In this document: positions 18,211 through 26,723 of the stretch, piece by piece
Numbering within the stretch: the first letter of the stretch is position 1
How the letters are laid out: every line of letters begins with the position of its first letter
NCBI GenBank assembly: GCA_903904815.1
Contig: CAIVDU010000071.1
Coordinates: 1 to 64,000, forward strand
Origin: an uncultured Armatimonadota bacterium
Lineage (GTDB): Bacteria; Armatimonadota; Fimbriimonadia; Fimbriimonadales; Fimbriimonadaceae
Reading direction: 5' to 3'
DNA length: 64,000 nt
Made by a program: the position numbers and the translations under genes
The notes under the pieces: model-generated
Told to the model about the DNA's origin: nothing
The model's input: the letters and a program-made list of their open reading frames with translations, nothing else
Database searches by the model: none

Positions 18211-19708
18211 GGCTGTGGTAGTACACCTCGTTCCATCGGAGTTCGTTTCTGAACGACTCTAGCTTCGTGTCGTTATCAATCACGACAATTTCAATCCCCG
18301 CGATTTCGGCGAAGTCTCTCAAGTGCTCGGTCGTCACCGCATAGCTGTATCCAGTGTGGTGAGCGCCGCCTGCGTAGATCCAAGCGCCGATTGCCGTCTT
18401 AAAGCTCGGCTTGCACTCCCAGAGTGCCCGGGCGACCGGTAGATTGGGAAGAGGATGAGCGGGCGTCACCGCCTCAACCTCATTGACGATCAGCCGGAAT
18501 CGCGTTCCGAGATCGATCAGCGACGCGTTGAGGGCCGGGCCGGCCGGAGCGTCGAACACGAGTCGAACCGGATCCTCCTTGCCACCAATACCGAGAGGGT
18601 GGATTTCAAGCTTCGGCTTGCCGTCAGCAATCGAGGGGCAAATCTCCAGCATATGGGCGCCAAGAACTTGTGGTCTTTCGGGGTCCAGATGATAAGTGTA
18701 ATCCTCCATGAACGACGTCCCGCCGGGCAACCCGTCCGCAACGACTTTCATGAACCGCAGCAGGGCCGAGGTTTTCCAGTCACCCTCTGCTCCGAATCCG
18801 TAGCCATCTGCCATAAGGCGTTGCGTGGCTAACCCTGGAAGCTGCTTCATCCCATGCAGATCCTCAAACGTGTTCGTGTAGCCCTTGAATCCGCCTTCGG
18901 TCAAGAACGATCGAAGACCAAGTTCAATGCGTGCGCCATCCCGAAGTGACTCGTGCCGCGACCCGCCGAGTCGAAGTTCAGCGGCAACGTCGTACAGATC
19001 CTCGTACTCGGCCACCTGGATGTTCACGTCTCCATCGGAAATCGCGTTGATATGCTGAACGAGATCGCCGACTCCATAACCATTGACCGAAAACCCAAAC
19101 TGCGCTTCGGCCGAAACCTTGTTTCCTTCGGTGACGGACACTTCGCGCATGTTGTCGCCAAACCGGGCGAAGCGAGCTCCCTGAAGGTCATGCCAAGCGC
19201 GAGCGACCCGTGCCCAAGCGCCAAGACGCGACTGGACTTCGGGATCGCCCCAATGACCCACGATCACTTTTCTGGCCAGCTTGAGCCGCGTGTGAAGATA
19301 ACCCGCCTCTCGGTCGCCATGGGCGGCCTGGTTGAGGTTCATGAAATCCATGTCAATCTCGCCCCAGGGCAGATCGCGGTTGTACTGAGTGTGCAGATGG
19401 GCCAAAGGTTTTCTGAGCTGAGTCAGACCGCCAATCCACATCTTTGCCGGCGAAAAAGTGTGCATCCAAAGAATAAGACCCGCGCACTTTTTGCTCGAGT
19501 TGGCCTCAATGCACAGATCGCGAATGGCGGCTGGATCGGTCAGTACCGGCTTGAACACAACCTTGGTCGGAATCTCGGAGCAGGCATCCAGTGCCTGGGC
19601 AATTGCTTGCGAATGGACGGCGACTTGCTTGAGGGTTTCCGGACCGTAAAGGTGCTGACTCCCTGTGACAAACCAGATCTCGACTTCTTTGGCGCTAACT
19701 AAACTCAT
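18203..19708 (-). CDS. araA: L-arabinose isomerase
   Basis: A 501-residue isomerase converting L-arabinose to L-ribulose with Mn2+. The ATG at 19708 is chosen because it gives the family N-terminus ([15 protein letters not shown]) and has AGGA five bases upstream; the frame stays open another 96 bp into the regulatory region. Metal ligands are seen in [30 protein letters not shown] and the GGAHHTGYS loop. It heads the operon araA-araB-araD and is divergent from an AraC-type regulator 79 bp away. Confidence 0.96.
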   Translation of the reverse strand: MSLVSAKEVEIWFVTGSQHLYGPETLKQVAVHSQAIAQALDACSEIPTKVVFKPVLTDPAAIRDLCIEANSSKKCAGLILWMHTFSPAKMWIGGLTQLRKPLAHLHTQYNRDLPWGEIDMDFMNLNQAAHGDREAGYLHTRLKLARKVIVGHWGDPEVQSRLGAWARVARAWHDLQGARFARFGDNMREVSVTEGNKVSAEAQFGFSVNGYGVGDLVQHINAISDGDVNIQVAEYEDLYDVAAELRLGGSRHESLRDGARIELGLRSFLTEGGFKGYTNTFEDLHGMKQLPGLATQRLMADGYGFGAEGDWKTSALLRFMKVVADGLPGGTSFMEDYTYHLDPERPQVLGAHMLEICPSIADGKPKLEIHPLGIGGKEDPVRLVFDAPAGPALNASLIDLGTRFRLIVNEVEAVTPAHPLPNLPVARALWECKPSFKTAIGAWIYAGGAHHTGYSYAVTTEHLRDFAEIAGIEIVVIDNDTKLESFRNELRWNEVYYHSRG

Positions 19709-19741
19709 TCTTTCCTTTTCTTTTCTTTCAAACTTGCACTC

Positions 19742-19753
19742 CTCGTGCACGAG
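19742..19753. promoter_or_regulatory. Palindrome in the araA/regulator divergent promoter region
   Basis: CTCGTGCACGAG is a perfect 12-bp palindrome midway in the 79-bp gap between araA and the divergent AraC-type gene. The location suits an operator controlling both promoters. A purine-rich stretch with the araA ribosome-binding site follows on the minus strand. Confidence 0.45.
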
Positions 19754-19787
19754 TTGGTCTACTCTAGCCAATACACGATCAACGGAA

Positions 19788-20552
19788 ATGCACAAATCGC
19801 TCACCGCTATGCACGAATCCTCTGTCCGACTTCGGTTTGTCGGAACCTATTACGCGTCTGAAGGAAGGCACTATCCGCCCCACTCCCACAGTACGTGGGA
19901 GTTGATCTACTATCGGACTGGGAGGATCGAGTGCATTGTCGAAGGAACGTCGAATATCACCCAACCGGGCATGGTGCTTCTCATCCCGCCGGGAGCCGTG
20001 CATGAAGACCGGGCTCTCACGGGATACTCCCAAATCTTTCTTCGCATCGGCGCGCTGAAGGACCAACCTTGGCCAAAGATCTGCTACGACGATACCGACG
20101 GTAGTTGGGAAACGCTCTGTCGAACGATCGAGCACGAGTGGCGCAACGAGAGCCCCTATCGAAATGAGATGCTCAATCTCCTCGCCAATCAGCTCGACCT
20201 AAGGCTACGCCACGCCGCCCCTCAAGGTCTGAACGACCCCTGGGAGGAAACCGTCAGAGCGGCGGAGGCGCTGATGGAATCGAAATACGCCCAGCCCATT
20301 TCGGTGGAAGAGGTTGCCCAGCAGGTAGGAATGTCCCCTTCACGACTCCGCGCTCACTTTGATCGGCTCCGCGGACGATCGCCTCAGTCCACTCTTCAAG
20401 CGATCCGCCTTCGCCAGGCGACCGACCTCATTCGCCATTCTTCGCTCAAGCTGGAAGCGATTGCCGACCTTTGCGGATACCACTCGGCAAGCCACTTAAG
20501 TCGGTATGTACGTCGGGAAACGGGAAAGAGCCCCGGCCAACTAAGAGCCTGA
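19788..20552 (+). CDS. AraC-family transcriptional regulator
   Basis: A 254-residue regulator with an N-terminal cupin-type sugar pocket (about 10-100: [15 protein letters not shown] and the [15 protein letters not shown] strand) and two C-terminal helix-turn-helix units (about 160-252: [20 protein letters not shown] and [20 protein letters not shown]). ATG 19788 is preferred; the frame opens 123 bp earlier but would overlap araA. Divergence from araA implies control of the arabinose operon, probably with arabinose as ligand. The 3' end overlaps the convergent histidine kinase gene by 12 bp. Confidence 0.9.
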   Translation: MHKSLTAMHESSVRLRFVGTYYASEGRHYPPHSHSTWELIYYRTGRIECIVEGTSNITQPGMVLLIPPGAVHEDRALTGYSQIFLRIGALKDQPWPKICYDDTDGSWETLCRTIEHEWRNESPYRNEMLNLLANQLDLRLRHAAPQGLNDPWEETVRAAEALMESKYAQPISVEEVAQQVGMSPSRLRAHFDRLRGRSPQSTLQAIRLRQATDLIRHSSLKLEAIADLCGYHSASHLSRYVRRETGKSPGQLRA

Positions 20553-23045
20553 CAAAGCTTTCTGAACGAGCAGCGGAAGTGAAACCATCATGTCCGGCTT
20601 GGTAATGACCTTGGCGAGACCTAGCGCGGTTGCCCGTTCCTGATCTTCTGGCCTCACGAACCCAGACATGAGGAGTACGGGAACGTCCGAGCGAATAGAC
20701 CGAAGCCTCGCCGCTACTTCCATACCCGAGCTTGCGGGCATCGTAAGATCGCAACAAACCAAATCGAATGAACAGGGATCGGCGCTAAATCGCTTCACCG
20801 CCAAATCTGGATTCGTTTCGCCGTCGACGGTGTACCCGAGTCGCCCGAGAACCCTCTCCGCCAGAAAAACAAGGTCCTCGTCGTCATCAATGAACATGAC
20901 AACCTTTCCTTCTCCTCTTCGGGGCTTCTCCGGTCCACTCAACACTTTGGCCGGTTCGGTGGCCTCCACAACCGGAATGAGTACTCTGAAAGTCGTGCCC
21001 ACTCCCAGTTCCGACTCGACCAAGACGATCCCGCCCAACGAGCTCACGATGCCGTGTACAATCGATAACCCCAGCCCAGTGCCGTAACCCTTTTCCTTCG
21101 TGGTGAAGAAAGGCTCAAAGATCCGATCGACCACGGAGTGGTCTATGCCCGGTCCAGAGTCGGAAACCGAAATTTCTGCCGCATCCGAAAGTTCGCCCAT
21201 TCCTGGGATCGGGCCATTTAATCTACGAACGGCGATTTTGAGTGTCCCGGCTTTGCCATCCAAGGCGCCTGCCGCATTCGAACCTAGGTTCATGAGCACT
21301 CGGTGGACGTCGGTCGCGGTCGCCCTCACAAAAAGGTCCTCTTCGGAGATATCCGTCTCAATGTGGAGCGATACCGGGAGCGTCGATCGAATGAGTTGAA
21401 CGGCGTCCGTCACCATGGGAACTAATGGCTGAGCACTCTCAGGAACGTCCTCTCCTCGACTAAAGGTGAGAATCTGACCGACCAAATCCTGCGCTCTAGC
21501 GCTCGTTCGATCGATGCTCAAGGCGCACTTCTCGATTTCTTCTTGAGTTGCGAGGCCGCTCGCTAGGATCTGAGCATTCCCTCGCACCACTGCCAGGACG
21601 TTGTTGAAGTCGTGTGCAATACCTCCAGCCAAGGTTCCAATCGCCTGCATCTTGTGGGACAATCGCAGTCGAGCTTCCATTCCCAGCTTTTCGGTGACGT
21701 TTTGGATCAGCGAAATCGTGTGAAGTAGTCTTCCCTGGTCGTCTCGGACCCCCGCAACCGTGATCGCCACATTCACGAGATGACCATCCTTGCAAATGTA
21801 ACGCTTGTCGATCTCAAAGACTTCCTGTGAGCCTTCTAGAATCTTTTGCATCTCGGAAACGCCTACGATTTCGTTCTGCAGCACTTCGAGAACGGTGATG
21901 TCTTGAAAACGTTTTGAGAGCAGCTCTTCTTCCGAGTAGCCAAGCATCTCGAGCAGTGACCGATTCACCGAAAGGAATCGGCCATCGGGGGCAACGATCG
22001 CAATTCCAATCGGGGCCAGTTCAATGACCCGTCGAAATCTGGCTTCGCGTTCCAAAAGCTCCTGCTGAGCCAGATTCTTCTCCGCAATCTCTTGGGCCAG
22101 TCGGGCATTCGCCGCCCACAGTTCTTGTTGTGCGGAATTTCTCTCAGAGATTTGTTGGGCCAACCGGTTGTTCGTGTCCTGCAACTCCGAAGTCCGCGAA
22201 GCGACCACTTGTTCGAGAGCGGCAGGTCGCATCAGCAACACGCGGGCGGCAGCCGAGACGCCGATGGAAAGAATGAGAATCAGGCCGAACCCGATGTACT
22301 CAGAGTCGGCGGAATACCAGCCGTCCCGGGGTTCCATGCTGACGTTCCACATCGCGTTAGACATGCTGATCGTTTCGGTAACCGGATCGTTCAGAGGCCC
22401 GCGCCCAGATGACGTGACCTCTTCGCCGTATCTCTGAATCTCGTAGTCCCAGCCGGAGGCGGGAGCTCGATCGATACCGGATTGCCGAATCAAGTCCGAA
22501 ACCAAAATGTCCACTTCGGCAAATCCCCAAAACTCTTTCCGTCCCAGCGAGTCCTCGAGAAAGACGGGCACCAGCGCGAACATCTCAGGACCGCCGTGTC
22601 CGAGATTGACTGGACCGCCTAGTATCGGGCGGTTGAGGGAGCGACTCACTCGGGCCAGCTTGGAAAGTTGCGGATCGGTGAGAACGTCGAGCCCGAGCGA
22701 CCGGTACTTTGCCCTTTCCGGCCATGCGTACCGCACGATTCCGTCGGGATCGATGCGAACCGAGTTGACCCCACCCGCTGCCCGGGAAATCTCGGGAGCC
22801 AGCGAATCAAAGTGCCTGACTTCTCCCTGCGTTTCTTGGAGCATGGCGGCGAGCGCGAAGGCGCCTGATGTCGACAGGGTGACCGCGTCATGAAGCCGTC
22901 GACTGTAAAAATCGATGTTCTTTAAGGCGTTCTGACGTCTGGACGTGACCTCAAGACGAATGGCCTGGGCAAGAATCACGGTCCCTACCGCAACGGAAAC
23001 AAGGAAGATGGCGGCAGTGCGTAACCAGATCCTTCGGTGGTTCAT
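20541..23045 (-). CDS. CHASE-like/PAS hybrid histidine kinase with receiver
   Basis: An 834-residue membrane sensor. Order: TM1 (about 10-29), a periplasmic CHASE-like domain (about 35-245), TM2 (about 252-272), a coiled linker with a 21-residue internal duplication (RLAQQISERN and RLAQEIAEKN), a PAS domain (about 335-455), a HisKA-like box with His478 in GGIAHDFNN, an ATPase domain (N box MNLGSNAAGAL, G1 DSGPGID, G2 YGTGLGLSIVHG), and a C-terminal receiver with Asp766 in CCDLTMP. No output domain is present, so the receiver probably passes phosphate onward or tunes the kinase. The ligand is unknown. Confidence 0.9.
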   Translation of the reverse strand: MNHRRIWLRTAAIFLVSVAVGTVILAQAIRLEVTSRRQNALKNIDFYSRRLHDAVTLSTSGAFALAAMLQETQGEVRHFDSLAPEISRAAGGVNSVRIDPDGIVRYAWPERAKYRSLGLDVLTDPQLSKLARVSRSLNRPILGGPVNLGHGGPEMFALVPVFLEDSLGRKEFWGFAEVDILVSDLIRQSGIDRAPASGWDYEIQRYGEEVTSSGRGPLNDPVTETISMSNAMWNVSMEPRDGWYSADSEYIGFGLILILSIGVSAAARVLLMRPAALEQVVASRTSELQDTNNRLAQQISERNSAQQELWAANARLAQEIAEKNLAQQELLEREARFRRVIELAPIGIAIVAPDGRFLSVNRSLLEMLGYSEEELLSKRFQDITVLEVLQNEIVGVSEMQKILEGSQEVFEIDKRYICKDGHLVNVAITVAGVRDDQGRLLHTISLIQNVTEKLGMEARLRLSHKMQAIGTLAGGIAHDFNNVLAVVRGNAQILASGLATQEEIEKCALSIDRTSARAQDLVGQILTFSRGEDVPESAQPLVPMVTDAVQLIRSTLPVSLHIETDISEEDLFVRATATDVHRVLMNLGSNAAGALDGKAGTLKIAVRRLNGPIPGMGELSDAAEISVSDSGPGIDHSVVDRIFEPFFTTKEKGYGTGLGLSIVHGIVSSLGGIVLVESELGVGTTFRVLIPVVEATEPAKVLSGPEKPRRGEGKVVMFIDDDEDLVFLAERVLGRLGYTVDGETNPDLAVKRFSADPCSFDLVCCDLTMPASSGMEVAARLRSIRSDVPVLLMSGFVRPEDQERATALGLAKVITKPDMMVSLPLLVQKALSGS

Positions 23046-23369
23046 GCGCCAATCTCTCTGGCGTAGACTTCATCAGCACGCTTGTATCGTTTTCCGAGCA
23101 ATTTTGATCCCATGCCTAAGCGGGCCAACATCCAGAACATGGCCGCCGGAACTCTCGCTCTTAAGCCCTATTCATTCTACTTTCGGTATTTCTACGACCT
23201 TTCCTATAGTCTAAAATCGGCGCGGGAGTCGCAATTATTGGCGACAACGGTTGGTGTTAAGGGCATTGAATTCCATTGCTAGGCGAATTAGTCACGCAAT
23301 TACGCGTTAAGGGCCTCCGCGAAACGTTTCGGATTTTCGCGTCGCATGACGTCAGTTCCTCGTATCTCA
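23046..23369. other. Intergenic stretch, no gene seen
   Basis: About 320 bp upstream of the histidine kinase gene and downstream of the truncated kinase fragment. I see no convincing open frame or hairpin with a T run. It presumably holds the kinase promoter. Confidence 0.5.
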
Positions 23370-23936
23370 TCAAGAGGAAATGGCGGTTTGAACAATGAGG
23401 GGCATTTCCACCATCATGTCCGGTTTAGACACCACTTCGGTGACTCCTAACTCGGCCGCACGGATTGCGTCGTCGGGGCGTACAAAACCCGACATGAGCA
23501 CGAACGGGATTTTCGAACGTTTCGACAACACTTCGGCGGCAAAGTCGATACCGGACATTCCGGGCATCGTGATGTCGCAACAGATGAGGTCGAAAGCGTC
23601 GGGGTCGGAAACAAACCTTCCGAGTGCTTGCCGAGCGTCGGTAAACCCCTCCACGAAGTAACCATGTCTCTCCAGAATTCGCCGGGCTAAGAACACCAAG
23701 TCGACCTCGTCATCGACGAACATAATCCGTCTGCCACTGCCATCCACCACACTCTTGGCAACATGCGGAGTCGTCTGCTCTGTCTCCGAGCGTTGACTTG
23801 GAAGAAGAACCTCGAAAGTGGCACCCAGCCCAACTTCTGACTCAACCGAGATGGACCCACCCAAAGATGTCACGATTCCATGGACTATGGATAGGCCCAA
23901 CCCTGACTCGTCGGAGAACCACGCTGAATTAGGCGA
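23370..23936 (-). pseudogene. Truncated histidine kinase remnant with receiver domain
   Basis: An open frame whose first recognisable residues are SGLGLSIVHG, the G2 box at the end of a histidine kinase ATPase domain. A complete receiver follows (MFVDDE acidic pocket, phosphoacceptor Asp in CCDITMPG, Lys in VVSKPDMM). It parallels the last 180 residues of the intact kinase at 20541-23045, including LMSGFVRP and KPDMM. The HisKA box, N and G1 boxes are missing, the only start is TTG 23900, and an in-frame stop lies at 23937. It is best read as the surviving 3' end of a duplicated kinase gene; the receiver could still fold if expressed. Confidence 0.7.
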
Positions 23937-23951
23937 TTAGGCGATTAGGCG
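23928..23951. repeat. Three 8-bp tandem repeats at the kinase-remnant junction
   Basis: ATTAGGCG occurs three times without interruption. The stop codon of the GH4 gene lies inside the last unit (23945-23947). The position marks the breakpoint between the GH4 gene and the truncated kinase. Confidence 0.85.
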
Positions 23952-25267
23952 AACTGGGGAAGCCATTTCCGCTCGGCCTCGAACAGCTCGTTGACCATTT
24001 TTCGACACTCTTCCAAACCGACGACCGCACTCGTCATTTTATCAAGAGCCACCGCTGCGTGGACGAGTTCCCTGTCACCGGTCTGCGAGGCCCTTACCGC
24101 GCAACTTTGGACGGCGATGCTGCCCCAGTTCACGCCTGCACATGCCGACGGGAGGTCGCCGATGTACGTCGGCTGGATTCCCTGCTTGTCCACCAGACAT
24201 GGAACCTCCACACAGGCGCCTTGAGGCAAGTTCATGATGAGCCCGGTGTTCTTTACATTCCCGTAGATAACTCGCGGAATGCCAGTCACCATCGAATGAA
24301 TGATGAAAGCACCATACTCCTCACTGGCCTGGAGCGGTTTCGTCGTGAGCTCCTCGACTCGGGCCCGCTCCGCTTCGAAATCATGGCCGACGCAGATCTC
24401 GTAGTAATCCCACCGCTCGGGCACCCAACGGGCAACGTCTTGAACCGTCTTCCGGAAGTAGGGAAGGTACTCGCTGGCGTGATGGCTGGATTCGGTCTGG
24501 AAATAACCTGTAAGGTTCATGATCGCGGTCCGAACCTGTTCACGACCTCCGCCGTACAGGTCATCGCTTTCGTTGTCCGACCTTCCTTCCCCTCTTGCGA
24601 ACGCGTTCACGCCAGTCCGAAGCTCGGACAGGATGTCTCGTCCCTCGTGCGTGAACTCCAAGAACCAGGCCTGATGGTTGATACCGGCGCACTTGTACGA
24701 CCAAGACCCAGGAGCAAATCCCATGATCTGCTCAGCCAACATGCGACTTGTGCCCTGAACAGAGTGGCAAAGCCCTACTGTTTTGATTCCGGCTTCCGCC
24801 GTGAACCAGCAGTTGATCGCCATCGGATTCGCGTATTGAATGAGGAGCGCATTTGGACAAAGCTCTCGCATGTCGGAGGCGATCCCATCCAGGACGCCCA
24901 TCGACCTCAATCCGCGGAAGACGCCGCCCGGGCCAAGAGTGTCGCCGACCGTTTGATCGAGCCCATAACGGCGCGGAATCTCGACGTCGTGCTTGTAGGC
25001 TTCTAGTCCACCCACCTGGAAGGTGACAATGACGAAATCGGCCCCCTCGAGCGCCTCTCGCCGGTTTGTGGTCTCCTCAATCTTGGTCGGCAACTGGTGC
25101 GAGGACACCAGCTTCCGCGCGTAGCCCGCCGTGCGGGAAAGCCCCACCGGGTCGATATCCATGAGCGAAAACGTGCTGTCCTGCAGTTCAGGGAACGCAA
25201 GGACGTCCCGAATCATGGTGAGTGGAAAAACGTAGCCACCGGCTCCGATAATGACGATCTTCGGCAT
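23945..25267 (-). CDS. GH4 family alpha-galactosidase (MelA-like)
   Basis: A 440-residue GH4 glycosidase. These enzymes use NAD+ and a divalent metal and cleave by an oxidation-elimination route. The dinucleotide fold starts at IGAGGYVF (about 7-14). The metal ligands are probably Cys167 in GLCHSVQGT and His198 in GINHQAW; the CHSVQG wording is that of MelA-type alpha-galactosidases rather than 6-phospho-glucosidases, which have a different substrate pocket. It probably frees galactose from melibiose- or raffinose-like sugars in the cytoplasm. The C-terminus runs into 8-bp repeats, but the family end looks complete. Confidence 0.9.
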   Translation of the reverse strand: MPKIVIIGAGGYVFPLTMIRDVLAFPELQDSTFSLMDIDPVGLSRTAGYARKLVSSHQLPTKIEETTNRREALEGADFVIVTFQVGGLEAYKHDVEIPRRYGLDQTVGDTLGPGGVFRGLRSMGVLDGIASDMRELCPNALLIQYANPMAINCWFTAEAGIKTVGLCHSVQGTSRMLAEQIMGFAPGSWSYKCAGINHQAWFLEFTHEGRDILSELRTGVNAFARGEGRSDNESDDLYGGGREQVRTAIMNLTGYFQTESSHHASEYLPYFRKTVQDVARWVPERWDYYEICVGHDFEAERARVEELTTKPLQASEEYGAFIIHSMVTGIPRVIYGNVKNTGLIMNLPQGACVEVPCLVDKQGIQPTYIGDLPSACAGVNWGSIAVQSCAVRASQTGDRELVHAAVALDKMTSAVVGLEECRKMVNELFEAERKWLPQFA

Positions 25268-25343
25268 ATCGAAAACAGGCTAGCAAACCTGGGGCGGCGA
25301 GAGAAATGCATCAATCGCTCACCCCAATGCAAAAAACAGAGAA

Positions 25344-25667
25344 CTAAGCCTTGTCGAGGCGGTATCCGGTCATGTGCCCCTCGGCATTAAAGTCCAGCTT
25401 GAGGGTGAGGTGTGTCGAGTAAACGATGAAGGAGTGAGATGGCCCGTTGGCATCAATCTGGGTCCCGGTGACGTTAACCTCGTACGACTGGTCCATCAGT
25501 TGCTTCTTAACGTCTTCCAGCGCCATGTGCTGAGAGAGGTCTTGCTTCATTTTCTCATCCATGGAACTTGCCTCTTTGCCCACGCCGGCCGCGAAAATCC
25601 CAAATGCCGCCAGCAGCAACACAAAAACTCCGCCCACACTCAAGCCAATAATCGTTCCCTTTTTCAT
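25344..25667 (-). CDS. Small single-pass membrane protein, unknown
   Basis: A 107-residue protein with one N-terminal membrane helix (about 6-28) and a soluble domain with alternating strands (YEVNVTGTQ, SHSFIVYSTHLTLKLDF). The pattern resembles small periplasmic domains of unknown function common in many phyla. AGGAAGG precedes the ATG. It lies downstream of nothing obvious and is followed by the GH4 gene on the same strand after about 75 bp. Confidence 0.65.
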   Translation of the reverse strand: MKKGTIIGLSVGGVFVLLLAAFGIFAAGVGKEASSMDEKMKQDLSQHMALEDVKKQLMDQSYEVNVTGTQIDANGPSHSFIVYSTHLTLKLDFNAEGHMTGYRLDKA

Positions 25668-26020
25668 TTCGTGCCTTCCTAAAATCCGCCAATTGGACGC
25701 GGACCGGAAATCAATTGGTTTCAGGATCAGGCTCCAGTTCGCGACAAGTTTAGAGGATCTTAAACTAACCGACTCGACTCGCTCTGCGAAAAATTGGCCG
25801 TCTCACGGGTTCAGGCCGGAGCGGCTCGGCCCGAGATATGGCCCAGTTTTGTTCGAAATTCTTAAACCGTCAATACTCGCCGCTACGCCATTTGTCCGTT
25901 TCAACGCTCCGAAAATCCCTTAACTGCGTGGCCTCAATCGAGGCCAAAATGGATGCGGAGACGATTGAGAAATCCAAAAAGATTCCAAGATTTTCAACAA
26001 GTTCCCCACAATTTTTCCCC
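25668..26020. other. Intergenic stretch upstream of nrdR
   Basis: About 350 bp without a convincing gene, serving the divergent small membrane protein and nrdR. It becomes AT-rich toward nrdR. I see no cobalamin riboswitch box in it. Confidence 0.5.
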
Positions 26021-26050
26021 TTGACATACAACCCCTAGTGGTGGGATAGT
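26021..26050 (+). promoter_or_regulatory. nrdR: Probable nrdR promoter with operator-like palindrome
   Basis: TTGACA at 26021-26026 and GATAGT at 26045-26050 are 18 bp apart, a good sigma-70-type pair ending 40 bp before the nrdR ATG. The spacer contains ACCCCTAGTGGT (26031-26042), an imperfect palindrome around CTAG that could be an NrdR site, although it departs from the usual ACACWATATWGTGT-like box. Confidence 0.5.
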
Positions 26051-26090
26051 CTTGGAACCTCAATATCTTGAGGCACGTAGAAATAAGTTC

Positions 26091-26651
26091 ATGCGCTGTC
26101 CCTTCTGTGGTTTCGACGATCAAAAGGTTCTCGACTCTCGCCCCGCGCGAGATGGTGAGGCCATTCGGCGTCGTCGAGAGTGCCTCAGCTGCGAACGGCG
26201 ATTTACCACGTTCGAAGCGCCCGAGCGGCCACGACTACTCGTTGTCAAACGAGACGGATCGCGAACCGACTTCAGCAAAGACAAGGTGCTTCACTCGATG
26301 CTGCTTGCCGCCCGAAAGCGGCCTGTCCCCGCCGACGTTCTCCGGGAAGCCGTAGAAAGAGTCGAGCGAAGCCTCTTCGATTCGTTCGACGACGAAGTCC
26401 CCACGAGTGCCATTGGCCAACGGGTCATGCAGGAGCTCGCCCAGATCGACGTCGTCGCCTATGTTCGCTTTGCCAGTGTCTATCAAGAATTCGAAACCCT
26501 TCAAGACTTCATCGAGATCGTCGAGCACGTCACCGCTACGAATGAGCGCCGCCTTCCCGATGAGTTGAACTCACTTTTCCCCGAGCTTGGATTGGAAACC
26601 GGTGACCGCTCTCCGCGCTCCGGTACACGCGGCACGGAGGCACTCCGATGA
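26091..26651 (+). CDS. nrdR: Transcriptional repressor NrdR
   Basis: A 186-residue NrdR, slightly longer than the common 150-160 through a charged C-terminal tail. The N-terminal zinc ribbon uses Cys3, Cys6, Cys31 and Cys34 (MRCPFC and CLSC). The ATP-cone (about 47-137) begins VVKRDGSRTDFSKDK and senses dATP/ATP. ATG 26091 is chosen because it gives the universal MRCPFCG start. It represses ribonucleotide reductase genes, and nrdJ follows 72 bp downstream, presumably in the same transcript. Confidence 0.95.
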   Translation: MRCPFCGFDDQKVLDSRPARDGEAIRRRRECLSCERRFTTFEAPERPRLLVVKRDGSRTDFSKDKVLHSMLLAARKRPVPADVLREAVERVERSLFDSFDDEVPTSAIGQRVMQELAQIDVVAYVRFASVYQEFETLQDFIEIVEHVTATNERRLPDELNSLFPELGLETGDRSPRSGTRGTEALR

Positions 26652-26723
26652 TCCGCATTTTCCTCGAATCCTAACCCTCGACTCGGGCTCACCGTCCCCC
26701 ACTAACTCTTTAGCATTCATCTC

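Noticed and set aside
25981-26020. Origin-like AT-rich stretch with TTCCCCACAA before nrdR
   Set aside because: It does not match the DnaA box TTATCCACA and there is no cluster of boxes; an origin is not supported.
26652-26723. Cobalamin riboswitch controlling nrdJ
   Set aside because: The nrdR-nrdJ gap is only 72 bp and lacks any B12-box-like sequence.
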